64,000 nt of DNA, from contig CAWGKC010000004.1 of assembly GCA_963823105.1 (NCBI GenBank), positions 248,001-312,000 of the forward strand, in the 5' to 3' direction. This DNA comes from JAJYKC01 sp963823105. GTDB taxonomy: Bacteria > Acidobacteriota > Terriglobia > Bryobacterales > Bryobacteraceae. This document shows positions 11,215-20,770 of the stretch, piece after piece. The stretch's first letter is position 1, and the number at the start of each line of letters is the position of its first letter. The translations under genes and the position numbers were made by a program. Below the pieces are notes generated by a model. The model was not told the origin of the DNA. It saw only the letters and a program-made list of their open reading frames with translations, and searched no databases.

Positions 11215-11892
11215 ATGAAAGCCCTCACTTGTCTTGCCCTTTCTCTTCTCGCGATCCACGCCCAGACGCCGCCCGCACCGGCCAAGGCCCCCGCCGCGCC
11301 CCAACGCGAGCCCGGTCTTTACGCCACCATCCATACCTCGATGGGCGACATCGTTTGCAAGCTTTATGAAAAAGAGGCGCCCTTAACGGTCCGGAACTTC
11401 ACCGGCCTCGCCCGCGGCGCCAAAGCCTGGACCGATCCCAAGACCGGCCAGCTTACGCATCGCCCGCTCTACAACAACACCCTGTTCCACCGCGTGATCC
11501 CCGACTTCATGATTCAGGGCGGGGACCCTAAAGGAGACGGAAGCGGAAGCCCGGGCTATAAGTTCAAGAACGAAGACAACGCGTACGTATTCGATAAGAA
11601 GGGCATTCTCGCCATGGCCAACGCGGGGCGCGACACCAATGGCAGCCAGTTCTTCATCACGGTCGCTCCGTATCCCAGCCTGAACGGAGGCTACACGGTC
11701 TTCGGACAGGTGGTCGACGGCCAGGACGTGGCCGACAAGATTTCCCAGGTTCCCCGCGATCAAGCGAATGGCGACCGTCCGCTTCAGCCGGTCAAAATCG
11801 TGCGTATCGCCATCCAACGCGTCTATGCTCCAGGCCAAGCGCCCGCGAAGAAAGCCGTCCCGCACAAAGCGGCCGCGGCGAAGAAGAGCTAA
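11215..11892 (+). CDS. Secreted peptidyl-prolyl cis-trans isomerase, cyclophilin type
   Basis: 225 residues. The signal peptide MKALTCLALSLLAIHAQ is followed by a Pro/Ala linker and a cyclophilin domain (about 35-200) with the active-site motif FHRVIPDFMIQGGDPKGDG, then ILAMANAGRDTNGSQFFITV and YTVFGQVVDGQDV. It catalyses prolyl-bond isomerisation, probably in the periplasm during protein folding. The last 20 residues are Lys/Ala-rich (KKAVPHKAAAAKKS), unusual for the family and possibly a nucleic-acid or polymer contact. The transcript is probably leaderless. The gene converges on the next one with 7 bases between stops. Confidence 0.92.
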   Translation: MKALTCLALSLLAIHAQTPPAPAKAPAAPQREPGLYATIHTSMGDIVCKLYEKEAPLTVRNFTGLARGAKAWTDPKTGQLTHRPLYNNTLFHRVIPDFMIQGGDPKGDGSGSPGYKFKNEDNAYVFDKKGILAMANAGRDTNGSQFFITVAPYPSLNGGYTVFGQVVDGQDVADKISQVPRDQANGDRPLQPVKIVRIAIQRVYAPGQAPAKKAVPHKAAAAKKS

Positions 11893-11899
11893 CGGAGCT

Positions 11900-12529
11900 T
11901 CACTTGGCCGCCGGACCTTTCTCTTCCTCGATCGGAATTTCGAAGTAAAGAATCCCTTTGCCCGTGCGCGCCCCCTGCATACCGGTCAGGTAAATCTTCG
12001 CGCCCGGCAGCAGCCTGGTCTGGAAATAAAAAAACCCCTGCGCCGAATCGTGCGGCGGCAGCATTTTGGCCGAAAAAGACCGCTCGTCGATCTCCGCGCC
12101 GGCCAAAGGATTTTTCTTCTTCGGCAGCGGAATCGGCAGCCGCACCGGCGGTACGCCCGCGCCGTCTTTCGGCTGGCGCGCCGCCGTCGCCGGAATGTCG
12201 GCCGGTGGAATCGCCTCAATGTGCCGTCCGTCGGCCTGCACGAATTCCGCTTGAATCCCGGTCAGCCGCAGCGGTTCGTCCAGGTCGTTTTGAACGACGA
12301 TCAACACCGGCAGAATGCCATACTGGTACGGATTATGCTTGCCGAACGCGGCCCGCGCCCGCTCCTCCTCGGTGTATGCGGCCGCGCCCACCGTGACATG
12401 GTCGTTGGTTTGCCGCGCCGCGTAGGACGACGCCGGTCCCGGTTCGAATTTCACGTCGTCTTTTTTGCCGCCGAAAGCTAAGGCGATCACCGGCATGGCC
12501 ACCATCGAAAATCCCCGCCACAATCTCAT
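11900..12529 (-). CDS. Exported protein of unknown function
   Basis: 209 residues. The N-terminus (MRLWRGFSMVAMPVIALAFG) looks like a signal sequence or a single membrane anchor. The body has alternating beta-type segments (YGILPVLIVVQNDLDEPLRL, TGIQAEFVQADG, GFFYFQTRLLPGAKIYLTGM) suggesting an Ig-like or transthyretin-like sandwich. No cysteine or catalytic signature was found. Its first 35 bases overlap the start of the divergent KdtA-LpxK gene, so the two promoters must lie inside each other's coding regions or the KdtA start lies further in. Confidence 0.55.
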   Translation of the reverse strand: MRLWRGFSMVAMPVIALAFGGKKDDVKFEPGPASSYAARQTNDHVTVGAAAYTEEERARAAFGKHNPYQYGILPVLIVVQNDLDEPLRLTGIQAEFVQADGRHIEAIPPADIPATAARQPKDGAGVPPVRLPIPLPKKKNPLAGAEIDERSFSAKMLPPHDSAQGFFYFQTRLLPGAKIYLTGMQGARTGKGILYFEIPIEEEKGPAAK

Positions 12530-14873
12530 TTCTCTCCTTCACTTCGGTCTTCGCGCGCTGGCCCTTCCGCTCTTGGTAGTGTATTTCTTTTCCCGCGCGG
12601 TTGGCGACCGCCGCTACCTCGGCACCCTCCGCGAGCGTCTCGGCTTTCTCCCTTCCGCCATACGCCGCAAAGGAACCGACGTCGTCTGGCTCCACGCCGT
12701 TTCCGTCGGCGAGGTGATTTCCTCGGTGCGCCTGGTACTGGAGCTTCGCCGGCTTCAACCGGATCTGTCCGTGTACGTTTCGACAGCTACGCTCGCCGGG
12801 CGATCGGTGGCGAAACAGAAACTCGAAGGCGTCGCCTCGGGCGTCTTCTTCGCTCCTCTCGATTACGCCTTCGCCGTCCGCCGCGTGCTGCGCCGCCTCC
12901 GCCCGGCCGCGGTCGTCATTCTCGAAACCGAGATCTGGCCGCTGCTCTATCGCGAGGCCCGCCGCGCCGGCTGCGCCCTGGTGATCGTCAACGGACGCAT
13001 TTCCGACCGCGCGCTGCCCCGTTATCGCGCCCTCCGTTTCTTCTTCCGGCACATTCTTAGTCTGCCCCATCGCATCTTCGTTCAAAGCGATCAGGACCGC
13101 GATCGATATATCTCCGTCGGAGCACCGGCGGAGCGCGTCCATGTCCTCGGCAATCTGAAGTACGACACCGCTTATTCGGAAACCACCGTGCCCCCGGCCA
13201 TCGCCGCGTTCCTCGCCCGCCTCCAGCCCTCCCTGGTGTGGATCGCCGCCAGCACCATGCCCGGCGCCGACGCCGGCGACATCGACGAGGATCGCCTGAT
13301 TCCGGAAGTGGCCGCCGCGGTCGCCCGCGCTCACCCCAAATCTCTCCTCGTCTACGCTCCCCGCAGGCCGGAGCGCTTCTCGTTCGCCGCCGAACGGATG
13401 CGGGCCAACGGCATCCGCTTCCTCCTCCGCACCGCGCTCACCGGCGATTCGCCGCTCGATCTCCCCGCCGTACTCCTGCTCGATACCATCGGCGAGCTGG
13501 CCAGCCTCTTTCCCGTCGCCGATGTAGTGTTCATCGGCGGCACGCTCGCCCGCCGCGGCGGCCACAATCTGCTGGAACCCGCCGTCTCCTCCAAACCCAT
13601 TGTCGTCGGTCCCCATCTGGAGAATTTCCCCGCCATCGCCAAAGAATTCCGCTCCGCCGGGGCGCTGGTCGAAATTGCCTCTCCCAACGACTTGGCGCCC
13701 GCGGTGGTCCGCCTGCTTTCCGATGCCGGGGAACGCGCGCTGTACGGCCGCCGCGCCGGCGCCATCGCCGGATCCAAGCGCGGTTCCACCGCACAGGCGG
13801 CCCAACAGGTGCTGATCGCCATGGACGAAGCCGTCCCCACTTTTCCGTCGCGCGGGATCTCCTCGCTTCCGGGACGCCTGCTCTCCTCGCTTTGGCGCGC
13901 CGGGTCAGCTCTTCAACGCACGCGCCAAACCGCCCGCGCCCGCACCTTGGCCCATCCGGTGGTGAGCGTCGGCGGCCTCGCCATGGGAGGCGTGGGAAAA
14001 ACTCCGTTCTGTGCGCATTTGGCCGAGCGCCTCGCCGCCCGCGGCTACCATCCGGCCATTCTCACGCGCGGCTATCACCGCCGTTCGCTCGAAGAATCCA
14101 TCATCCTGGAAGCGGGCGCCTGGGCCCCGGCCACCATGACCGGCGACGAAGCGCAGATCTTCGTCCGTTTCGCCAACGCCCATGTCGGCATTGGAGCGGA
14201 CCGCTACCGTACCGGGCGCTTGATCGAGGACCGTCTAAGCCTCGGCGTCTTTCTCCTGGACGACGGCTTTCAGCACTACCGTCTCCGGCGCCAACTCGAC
14301 ATCGTTCTCATCGACGCGTTGGATCCTTTCTCCGGCGGCAACGTCTTCCCGCACGGGCGCCTCCGTGAGCCGCTTTCGCAGTTGCGCCGCGCCGGATGCT
14401 TTGTCGTGACGCGCGCTCAAGTCGGCCGCCAGTACCGTGGCATCCGCAATCTCCTCCGCGAATATAACCCCACCGCGCCCGTCTTCACCGCCCGCCTGGA
14501 ACCATGCTCTTTCGTCGACGAACGTACGCGGCAGCCCGCCGAACTCCCCCCGGGTCCGGTCGTCGCTTTCTGCGGCCTGGGCAACCCCGGCGCTTTCTGG
14601 CGCACTCTCGACCGTCTGCGCATCGAGCCGGTATTTCAATGGACCTTCGACGATCACCACAGCTATCTGCCGGTCGAGATAAAGCGTCTCGCCCAGCAGG
14701 CCCAGCTTCGCGGCGCCCGCGTCCTTCTCACCACCGAAAAAGACGCCATGAATCTGCCCGAACGATTCCTCGAAATCATCGATTCGCTCGATCTTTTCTG
14801 GGTGAAGATCGACGTGCGCATCGAGCGCGAGCCGGAATTTCTGGAACTGATCGAAAGTAAACTGAGGGAGTGA
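12495..14873 (+). CDS. Fused Kdo transferase and lipid A 4'-kinase (KdtA-LpxK)
   Basis: 792 residues from the ATG at 12495. Residues about 15-435 are KdtA/WaaA: a membrane helix ending in YFFSRAVGDRRY, LRERLGF, WLHAVSVGEV, LETEIWPLL and the CMP-Kdo site GGHNLLEPA at about 355-363. It transfers Kdo to lipid IV-A at the inner membrane. Residues about 455-792 are LpxK: VVSVGGLAMGGVGKTPF with a Walker A P-loop near 498-503, LTRGYHRRS, GDEA, LDDGFQHYRL and DALDPFSGG. It phosphorylates the disaccharide 4' position with ATP. These are usually separate genes. The linker between the domains is open in frame with no shared stop nearby. The stop overlaps the next gene (GTGA). Confidence 0.92.
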   Translation: MATIENPRHNLISLLHFGLRALALPLLVVYFFSRAVGDRRYLGTLRERLGFLPSAIRRKGTDVVWLHAVSVGEVISSVRLVLELRRLQPDLSVYVSTATLAGRSVAKQKLEGVASGVFFAPLDYAFAVRRVLRRLRPAAVVILETEIWPLLYREARRAGCALVIVNGRISDRALPRYRALRFFFRHILSLPHRIFVQSDQDRDRYISVGAPAERVHVLGNLKYDTAYSETTVPPAIAAFLARLQPSLVWIAASTMPGADAGDIDEDRLIPEVAAAVARAHPKSLLVYAPRRPERFSFAAERMRANGIRFLLRTALTGDSPLDLPAVLLLDTIGELASLFPVADVVFIGGTLARRGGHNLLEPAVSSKPIVVGPHLENFPAIAKEFRSAGALVEIASPNDLAPAVVRLLSDAGERALYGRRAGAIAGSKRGSTAQAAQQVLIAMDEAVPTFPSRGISSLPGRLLSSLWRAGSALQRTRQTARARTLAHPVVSVGGLAMGGVGKTPFCAHLAERLAARGYHPAILTRGYHRRSLEESIILEAGAWAPATMTGDEAQIFVRFANAHVGIGADRYRTGRLIEDRLSLGVFLLDDGFQHYRLRRQLDIVLIDALDPFSGGNVFPHGRLREPLSQLRRAGCFVVTRAQVGRQYRGIRNLLREYNPTAPVFTARLEPCSFVDERTRQPAELPPGPVVAFCGLGNPGAFWRTLDRLRIEPVFQWTFDDHHSYLPVEIKRLAQQAQLRGARVLLTTEKDAMNLPERFLEIIDSLDLFWVKIDVRIEREPEFLELIESKLRE

Positions 14874-15844
14874 TTCCGATGCCCAGCGAAACCCCTCTCC
14901 TCGCCTCGCGCCGCCAAACGCTTCTCGCGGCGGCATCCCTGTTTCTCGGACGAACTCTTGCTCGCGCCCAACAGGAAGAACCCACCTTCTCCACCAGCGT
15001 CAAGGTGGTCAGTATCCTGACCACCGTGCTCGATAAGCGCGGAGGTATCGTCCGCGGCTTGACGAAGGACGATTTTTCGATTCTCGAAGAAAAGCGCCCG
15101 CAAACCATCCGCTATTTCGCCACGCAATCCGATCTGCCCCTGATTCTCGGCTTGATGGTGGACTCCAGCATGAGCCAGCAACGGGTGATGGACGAGGAAC
15201 GCGGCGCCAGCTTCCGCTTTCTGGATCGCGTTCTGCGCCCGAACCAGGACCAAGTATTCATCGTTCAGTTCGACATGATCGTGCAAATGCGCCAGGAGTT
15301 GACGCAATCGGTGAAGTTGCTCGAGGAAGCTCTCGGCTATGTCGAGACGCCCAGCCGCCGCGCGCTGCAAAGCCAGAGCGGCGGAGGAACGTTGCTCTAC
15401 GACGCCATCGTGCGTGCCGCGAAGGAAGTCATGCTCGCCCAGCAAGGCCGCAAGGCGCTCATCGTCCTTTCCGACGGCGTGGACGAAGGCAGCGAGGCCG
15501 GCATCGCGGAGGCCATCGACGCCGCTCAGCGCGCCGATACGCTCATTTATTCCATCCTGTTCTCCGACGCCCTCGCCTATGGATTCCCGATGGGCGGAAT
15601 GGCCGGCAGGTCGGCGTTGGCGCGCATGTCGAAGGAGACGGGCGGAGGCTTTTTCCAGGTTTCGAAGAAGCAGCCCCTCGAAGCCATCTTCGACGCCATC
15701 CAGGACGAACTGCGCAGCCAATACAATCTGGGCTACGTCTCGGACCGTCCGGTCCGCATCTCCGAATTCCGCAAGATCCAAGTGACTACCGCGCAAAAAG
15801 GGCTGGTAGTCCAGGCGCGGGATCGTTATTGGGCCAAACGATAA
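14870..15844 (+). CDS. VWFA-domain protein of the acidobacterial family, exported
   Basis: 324 residues from GTG at 14870, which overlaps the upstream TGA; an ATG at 14879 is the alternative. SRRQTLLAAASLFLG resembles a twin-arginine signal. VVSILTTVLDKRGGIVRGLT and KDDFSILEEKRPQTI form the leading domain of the acidobacterial VWFA family, and the VWA domain follows with LILGLMVDSSMSQ (the DxSxS metal site), LIVLSDGVDEG and the C-terminal strand VSDRPVRISEFRKIQV. The role is presumably binding of a protein or surface partner. Coupling to the lipid A gene is probably positional only. Confidence 0.88.
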   Translation: MIPMPSETPLLASRRQTLLAAASLFLGRTLARAQQEEPTFSTSVKVVSILTTVLDKRGGIVRGLTKDDFSILEEKRPQTIRYFATQSDLPLILGLMVDSSMSQQRVMDEERGASFRFLDRVLRPNQDQVFIVQFDMIVQMRQELTQSVKLLEEALGYVETPSRRALQSQSGGGTLLYDAIVRAAKEVMLAQQGRKALIVLSDGVDEGSEAGIAEAIDAAQRADTLIYSILFSDALAYGFPMGGMAGRSALARMSKETGGGFFQVSKKQPLEAIFDAIQDELRSQYNLGYVSDRPVRISEFRKIQVTTAQKGLVVQARDRYWAKR

Positions 15845-15874
15845 AATTTCGGCTCTTCGCCGCGGCGCGATTCG

Positions 15875-18800
15875 TTAGAAACTCAGCTTGAGCGCGAGCT
15901 GAAGATTGCGCGGGCCACCCCCGCCAAGGAACGGATTTCCGACGCCGACATCTCCGGTCACCGTCAGCGGAAACGCCCCCATCGCGTGGCCCGTGTTGGG
16001 ATCGAAGCTGCTCAATATCGCTCCGAAGTTTGGCAGCAGCGGGCTCGCGAAGTTGGGGTGATTCGGCAAGTTGTAAGCCTCGGCGCGGAACTGCAGGCTG
16101 GCTTTTTCGGTCAGTCGGAAGTTCTTGGCCAGCGACATGTCCAGATTGAAATAGCCGGGCCCGGTAAGCGCGTTGCGGCCCAGATTCCCGAAATGCTGTG
16201 TGCCCGGAATGCAGGCGCTGGCGCCTGTGCCGCCGCTGCCGTTCAACGTGCAAGGCACGGCGAAGGCGGATGTGTTGATAAAGTTGTCCGGCGTGCTGGT
16301 GCCGGCATAAGGATTCCCCACGACATCGGGCCTTTCGAAGTATTCGCCACTGCCGTTGTGATTGTCGTAAATCGTGAGCGTGAACGGCTGTCCGGTTTGG
16401 TACGTCGTCACCGAACTGATCTCCCAGCCGTTGACAACCGCGCCGGCGAAACCCGTGAGCGCGGTCTTGGGCAGGGGGTAATCGAGCAGCCAGGTGATTC
16501 GGTCCCTGACGTCGAAGTTGGAGTTGCCGCGCTCGCACGCCGTACACCAACTGTTGTCCGGCTGGCTGGCGTTGGGCACGTAATCCTGTCCGTCGCTGGC
16601 GTTGTCGATCGAGTGCGCCCAGGTGTAATTGACGGTCGAAGTCAAGCTATGGAAGTTTGTCGTCCGCAAAGTAACCTGCATGGAGTTGTAATTGGAATCC
16701 GCCGACGTCTCGAGCAAATTGATATATCCGTACCTGGGATTGATCGGGCTTGCGCTGACCGCCGGGTCCACCGGCTGATTGATATCGCGGTACCGGAAGA
16801 GTTTGCGTCCCACCGAGCCCACATAGCCAACCTGCAGAACGGTATTCGCGCCGATCTGTTGCTGGATGTTGAAATTATAGTTCTCCATGTATGGCGTGCG
16901 GATGTGCTGGTCGACGGCGAAGATATCGGTGGCGCCAAACGTCGACTGCGGGAATACCGGCGTTCCCGCGACGATGGGCGATGGGCTGAAGGAGAAGAGA
17001 ATCGGTTTGGGGCCGATCCCGTTGTAGGCCGGCCCTGGGTTGAACGTGTTGTACGGCAACTGGCCCAGGAACAGGTCCTGTTGATAGGCGTCGTAAAAAA
17101 GTCCCCAACCGGACCGGATCACCGTCTTTCCCTTTCCGCCCACGTCATAGGCGAAACTGAAGCGCGGCGCGACGTTGTTCCAATCGGGCTGATACAGTTG
17201 TTTCAAAGTCGGCGAACCGGTTTGCCGCAAGCCATCCACCGCGTTGTAATTGGAGAATAAGTTGTTTTGCTCGCCGATGACGCCGTAATAGTCCCACCTT
17301 AGCCCGTAATTGATCGTGAATTCGCGGCTCACTCGATAGCTGTCCTGAAAGTAAATGCCGTGCGAGTTCTGGTAAGTGTTCCGGTTGGAATCGCCCTCCG
17401 CCTGCCGGCCTCCGCCCGTCGGATCGCCGTTGATGAAATCCTGAAGACTGTTAAAGGAGAGTTTGCCCCGGTAGCCGGCGTTAAAGTATTGCGCGATCGT
17501 CGTGCGCCGGAATTCATAACCGAACTTGAACTGGTGCCTGTTGAGCTTCCACGACAGGTTGTTCACGAACTGATAGTTCTCGTCGGTGCGGCCGCGCGGG
17601 TCCGACAAGTTTGCGCCGATGGAAGAATAATTAGCCACGTTGATCTGCGGCAGGCCGAAGTTTTGCGCGCCTACGCCGGTATCGAGCCCGATCGAGGAGG
17701 GGTTAAATCCGCGGTCCTCGGGAAAGAAATATTCCTCGAAACGGTTGAAGCCCGCGCGCGTTTCGTTCACCAGGTTCGGCGATAGGATATGTACGAACGA
17801 GACGGAGGCGATATCCACCCACGTCGGAGTTACCGTGTTATATCCGGGTAGTATGCCGGCGCCGGTAAGGCCGAGGGGAAAACTCTGGTCGCTCTGGCCA
17901 TGGTAGAAACGGCCGGTAAGAAGGTTATTGTCATTGAAGCTGTGATCGACTTTGAAAATTCCGCTCTGGACGTAGTTACTGGCCGGCGTAGTCACGCTCA
18001 CATTGGGCGTTCCGGAGGCGTCAAACAGCGGAAGTCCCAAGTTGATGTTCGGCGTTGGCCATGGATTGCGCGCCAGCAGCGCCGCGATCACCGGGTTGAC
18101 TTGCCCGCCGTTGGAGGCGATCGCCGAAATGATTTCGGCCTGCGTGGGAACTCGGGCCGTGCTATTCAGTCCCACCGTCTCGCGCTGCCCTTCGTAGTCC
18201 AGAAAAAAGAAGGTCTTGTTCTTGACGATCGGGCCGCCCAGCGATCCGCCGTACTGGTTATTATGAAGTCCAGTCTGCTCCTGCGGCTTGAAGTTGAAGA
18301 AGTTTCGGGAACTGAGATCGGTGTTGCGGAAGTATTCAAGCACCGTGCCGTGGAGATCGTTCGTGCCCGACTTCGTCACGATATTTACCACCGCCCCGGC
18401 GTTGCGGCCGTACTCGGGCGTGAAATCGGTGATCACCGCCAGCTCGGCGATCGCATCCACCGGCAAGATGGTGGCCGGCGTCCCGAACACTCCCGCCTCG
18501 TTGATGGCCGGATCGTTGCGGTAGCCGTCGTTCATGTCGGTGCCGTCGATCAGAAAATTGTTGGACCGCCCTCGCGCGCCGTTGGCCGTCATCGTTCCAT
18601 AGGAACCCGGCGAATCCGATTCCTGATCGGGCGAACCGCTGATACCGGGAACCATGTAAAGCATCTTCGTAAAGTCCCGTCCGTTCACCGGCAGCGACGC
18701 GATCTGGCTCGCGCCAAGCGTCGCGCCCAGCGAATCCTGCGTCGAATCCACCATCGGCACGGCGGCGGTCACTTCCACCGCCGACTTCACCTCGCCCGGC

Positions 18801-19129
18801 CTCAGCGTGATATCGACGCGCCGTTCCGCGGCGACGTCCACTTGAATGCCGGACTGGGCGACGGTGTCGAAGCCCGCCTTGGCGACGGTGATCGAGTATT
18901 CGCCCAGCGGCAATTCGGGAATGCTATAGTTGCCCGTTTCGTCGGTATTCACGGACCGTTCCAGATCGGTCCCCGCGTTTTTTACCGTCACCTCGGCGCC
19001 TGGAATGGGCGCGCCCGTCGAATCGAGAATCGTGCCCACGATCGAGCCGCGAAAGCTTTGCGCCGCGGCCGGCCAACACGCGCCAAAGAGCGCGATGACC
19101 AAAATGGCGGCATGTAGAATTGTTTTCAT
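15875..19129 (-). CDS. Oar-like TonB-dependent outer-membrane receptor
   Basis: 1084 residues. A signal peptide ending in WPAAAQ is followed by a carboxypeptidase-regulatory-like domain (GTILDSTGAPIPGAEVTV, about 30-115), a plug (SLPVNGRDFTKMLYMVPG, about 140-260) and a long beta barrel ending in the outer-membrane signal LALKLSF with terminal Phe. This layout is the Oar-like receptor family expanded in Acidobacteriota, thought to import oligosaccharides or peptides; the ligand is unknown. GGGGAG precedes the ATG. It converges with the VWFA gene with 30 bases between. Confidence 0.92.
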   Translation of the reverse strand: MKTILHAAILVIALFGACWPAAAQSFRGSIVGTILDSTGAPIPGAEVTVKNAGTDLERSVNTDETGNYSIPELPLGEYSITVAKAGFDTVAQSGIQVDVAAERRVDITLRPGEVKSAVEVTAAVPMVDSTQDSLGATLGASQIASLPVNGRDFTKMLYMVPGISGSPDQESDSPGSYGTMTANGARGRSNNFLIDGTDMNDGYRNDPAINEAGVFGTPATILPVDAIAELAVITDFTPEYGRNAGAVVNIVTKSGTNDLHGTVLEYFRNTDLSSRNFFNFKPQEQTGLHNNQYGGSLGGPIVKNKTFFFLDYEGQRETVGLNSTARVPTQAEIISAIASNGGQVNPVIAALLARNPWPTPNINLGLPLFDASGTPNVSVTTPASNYVQSGIFKVDHSFNDNNLLTGRFYHGQSDQSFPLGLTGAGILPGYNTVTPTWVDIASVSFVHILSPNLVNETRAGFNRFEEYFFPEDRGFNPSSIGLDTGVGAQNFGLPQINVANYSSIGANLSDPRGRTDENYQFVNNLSWKLNRHQFKFGYEFRRTTIAQYFNAGYRGKLSFNSLQDFINGDPTGGGRQAEGDSNRNTYQNSHGIYFQDSYRVSREFTINYGLRWDYYGVIGEQNNLFSNYNAVDGLRQTGSPTLKQLYQPDWNNVAPRFSFAYDVGGKGKTVIRSGWGLFYDAYQQDLFLGQLPYNTFNPGPAYNGIGPKPILFSFSPSPIVAGTPVFPQSTFGATDIFAVDQHIRTPYMENYNFNIQQQIGANTVLQVGYVGSVGRKLFRYRDINQPVDPAVSASPINPRYGYINLLETSADSNYNSMQVTLRTTNFHSLTSTVNYTWAHSIDNASDGQDYVPNASQPDNSWCTACERGNSNFDVRDRITWLLDYPLPKTALTGFAGAVVNGWEISSVTTYQTGQPFTLTIYDNHNGSGEYFERPDVVGNPYAGTSTPDNFINTSAFAVPCTLNGSGGTGASACIPGTQHFGNLGRNALTGPGYFNLDMSLAKNFRLTEKASLQFRAEAYNLPNHPNFASPLLPNFGAILSSFDPNTGHAMGAFPLTVTGDVGVGNPFLGGGGPRNLQLALKLSF

Positions 19130-19302
19130 AACTCCCCGTTTCCACCAAATCGCGGAGGGCTACGAAGTTCCCCGATTCCGCCCCGCGATATGGCCGCTAT
19201 CGTAAGCGACGCAGCCCAAACCTGTCAAACCGCCCCGCGCCGGCGGAATGAAGCCGCCTTTCCGGCCGGTTCGCCGCGCGGCCTCTGATACCCTGTTAAA
19301 CG

Positions 19303-19860
19303 ATGGAGCCGTTTCTGCTTGACCTCGACCCTGGGCCGGAGTGCCCCGAACTCGTCCGCATGATCGTGGAGATCCCCAAGGATTCGACGAATAAATACGA
19401 ATACGACAAAAAGCTCGGCGTGTTCCGCATCGACCGCGCGCTCTATTCGCCCATGCACTATCCCGGCGACTACGGCTTCATCCCCGGAACCCTCGCTGAA
19501 GACAACGATCCCCTCGACGTTCTTACTCTCGTCCAAAACGGAAGTTTCCCCGGTTGCATGATCGAGGTAAGGCCAGTGGGCATTTTGAACATGTTCGACC
19601 AGAACGAGTCGGACGAAAAAGTGCTCGCGGTGCCAAACCGCAATCCCCGCTACGACGGCATCCACACCATGGACCAGATCTTTCCCCACGTGCGGCGGGA
19701 GATCGAGCACTTCTTCACCATTTATAAAGAGCTCGAAGGCAAAGTGACCGAAATGCGCGGATGGGGCGGCCCGAAGGAGGCCCGCAAGGCGATTATGGAA
19801 TCGCGCAAGAAGTATTTGGAAAGCAAAATTCCGCCCGCTACGGTTTCTTCGGAATCTTGA
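19303..19860 (+). CDS. ppa: Inorganic pyrophosphatase, family I
   Basis: 185 residues. Hydrolyses pyrophosphate to phosphate in the cytoplasm, pulling biosynthetic reactions forward. Family marks: IVEIPKDSTNKYEYDKKLG, MHYPGDYGFIPGTLAED, NDPLDVLTL (metal-binding Asp cluster) and IEHFFTIYKELEG. The length is normal for bacterial family I enzymes. The ATG has no Shine-Dalgarno sequence; a weak -10-like TACCCT ends 8 bases upstream, so a leaderless transcript is possible. The last 23 bases overlap the 3' end of the convergent HEAT-repeat gene. Confidence 0.95.
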   Translation: MEPFLLDLDPGPECPELVRMIVEIPKDSTNKYEYDKKLGVFRIDRALYSPMHYPGDYGFIPGTLAEDNDPLDVLTLVQNGSFPGCMIEVRPVGILNMFDQNESDEKVLAVPNRNPRYDGIHTMDQIFPHVRREIEHFFTIYKELEGKVTEMRGWGGPKEARKAIMESRKKYLESKIPPATVSSES

Positions 19861-20707
19861 CGGTAGGCGTTGCGCTCTTCCGCGCCGGTTGTGGCCGGGC
19901 TTTGCTAAGTCGGACAATCGCCGCGGCGGCCATGGTCTTTAGAGTGTCGCGCGAATCGACCAGGTAGGCCTCGAGGATGGGGATCGAGTTCTTATCGCCG
20001 CATTTCCCCAGTCCCCGGGCGATCGCGGTCTTCACGCCCCAGTTTCCTTCCGAGACAAGGTCCTGCTCCAGCAACGTTCTCAACGGCGCGTCGCAATGCT
20101 CGGCCAGCGTGACTGCGGCCAGCGCGCGGCCCGGCGCCCCGCTGTCTTTCAGGATGCTCTCCGCGGCCGTGACGCCGATCGAAAACGGCCCCAGTAACGC
20201 GCCGGACGCCTCATTGATGCCCATCTGCGCGAGTTGCGAAGGACTGCGCGCGGTCTTTTTCATCGATCGGATTTGGGTGTGCATCCCACCGGCCGAAGTG
20301 GACCGGGCGTGGCCCAGAACGTCTTCCAGCGCGCCCCGCCCGCTGAAGTCGCCCATCTCCCATAGCGCCTTCACCGCGGTGAAGGAAACACCCGCGTCCT
20401 CGTCGTCGTCCATCGCTGTTTTCAACGCCGGAATCGCCGCCCGCGACTTCAACGTCCCCAGAGCCGCGGCGGCCGTCTGCCGCACATCCGGATCCTTGTC
20501 CTCGGCGAGCAATTTTTCGAGCATCTTCCGCGCTTCCACCGAGCCGCTTATCGAACCCAGCGCCACGGCGGTTTGTTGGCGCACGTCGGGGCGGCTGCTG
20601 GCTGCGCCGTCGTGAAGAATTGCCCAGGCGCGCACCGTTGGCGAAGTCTCGTCCCCCCAAACGGCGATGGCGCAGGCTGCTAAGGCGGCAAACGCGGCGG
20701 CTTTCAT
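19838..20707 (-). CDS. HEAT-repeat exported protein
   Basis: 289 residues from the ATG at 20707. The frame continues upstream of it, but the signal peptide MKAAAFAALAACAIAVWGDE begins here and TACTAT (20716-20721) is placed 8 bases before as a -10 box. Helical repeats follow, for example VRQQTAVALGSISGSVEARK, VRQTAAAALGTLKSRAAIPA and VKTAIARGLGKCGDKNSIPI. HEAT repeats make protein-protein scaffolds; the partner is unknown. The C-terminus is Lys/Pro-rich. The short space to the divergent CBM9-like gene holds both promoters. Confidence 0.8.
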   Translation of the reverse strand: MKAAAFAALAACAIAVWGDETSPTVRAWAILHDGAASSRPDVRQQTAVALGSISGSVEARKMLEKLLAEDKDPDVRQTAAAALGTLKSRAAIPALKTAMDDDEDAGVSFTAVKALWEMGDFSGRGALEDVLGHARSTSAGGMHTQIRSMKKTARSPSQLAQMGINEASGALLGPFSIGVTAAESILKDSGAPGRALAAVTLAEHCDAPLRTLLEQDLVSEGNWGVKTAIARGLGKCGDKNSIPILEAYLVDSRDTLKTMAAAAIVRLSKARPQPARKSATPTVKIPKKP

Positions 20708-20770
20708 CGAATGCCATAGTATCAGGGACGCAGCCTCCGCGCGCGGACTGATATACTCTCCGTTGACTCG

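Noticed and set aside
12333..13805. 490-codon minus-strand frame within the KdtA domain
   Set aside because: Antisense shadow; the plus strand clearly encodes KdtA.
15986..19117. Long plus-strand frames inside the TonB-receptor gene
   Set aside because: Shadows of the minus-strand receptor, which has a full domain layout.
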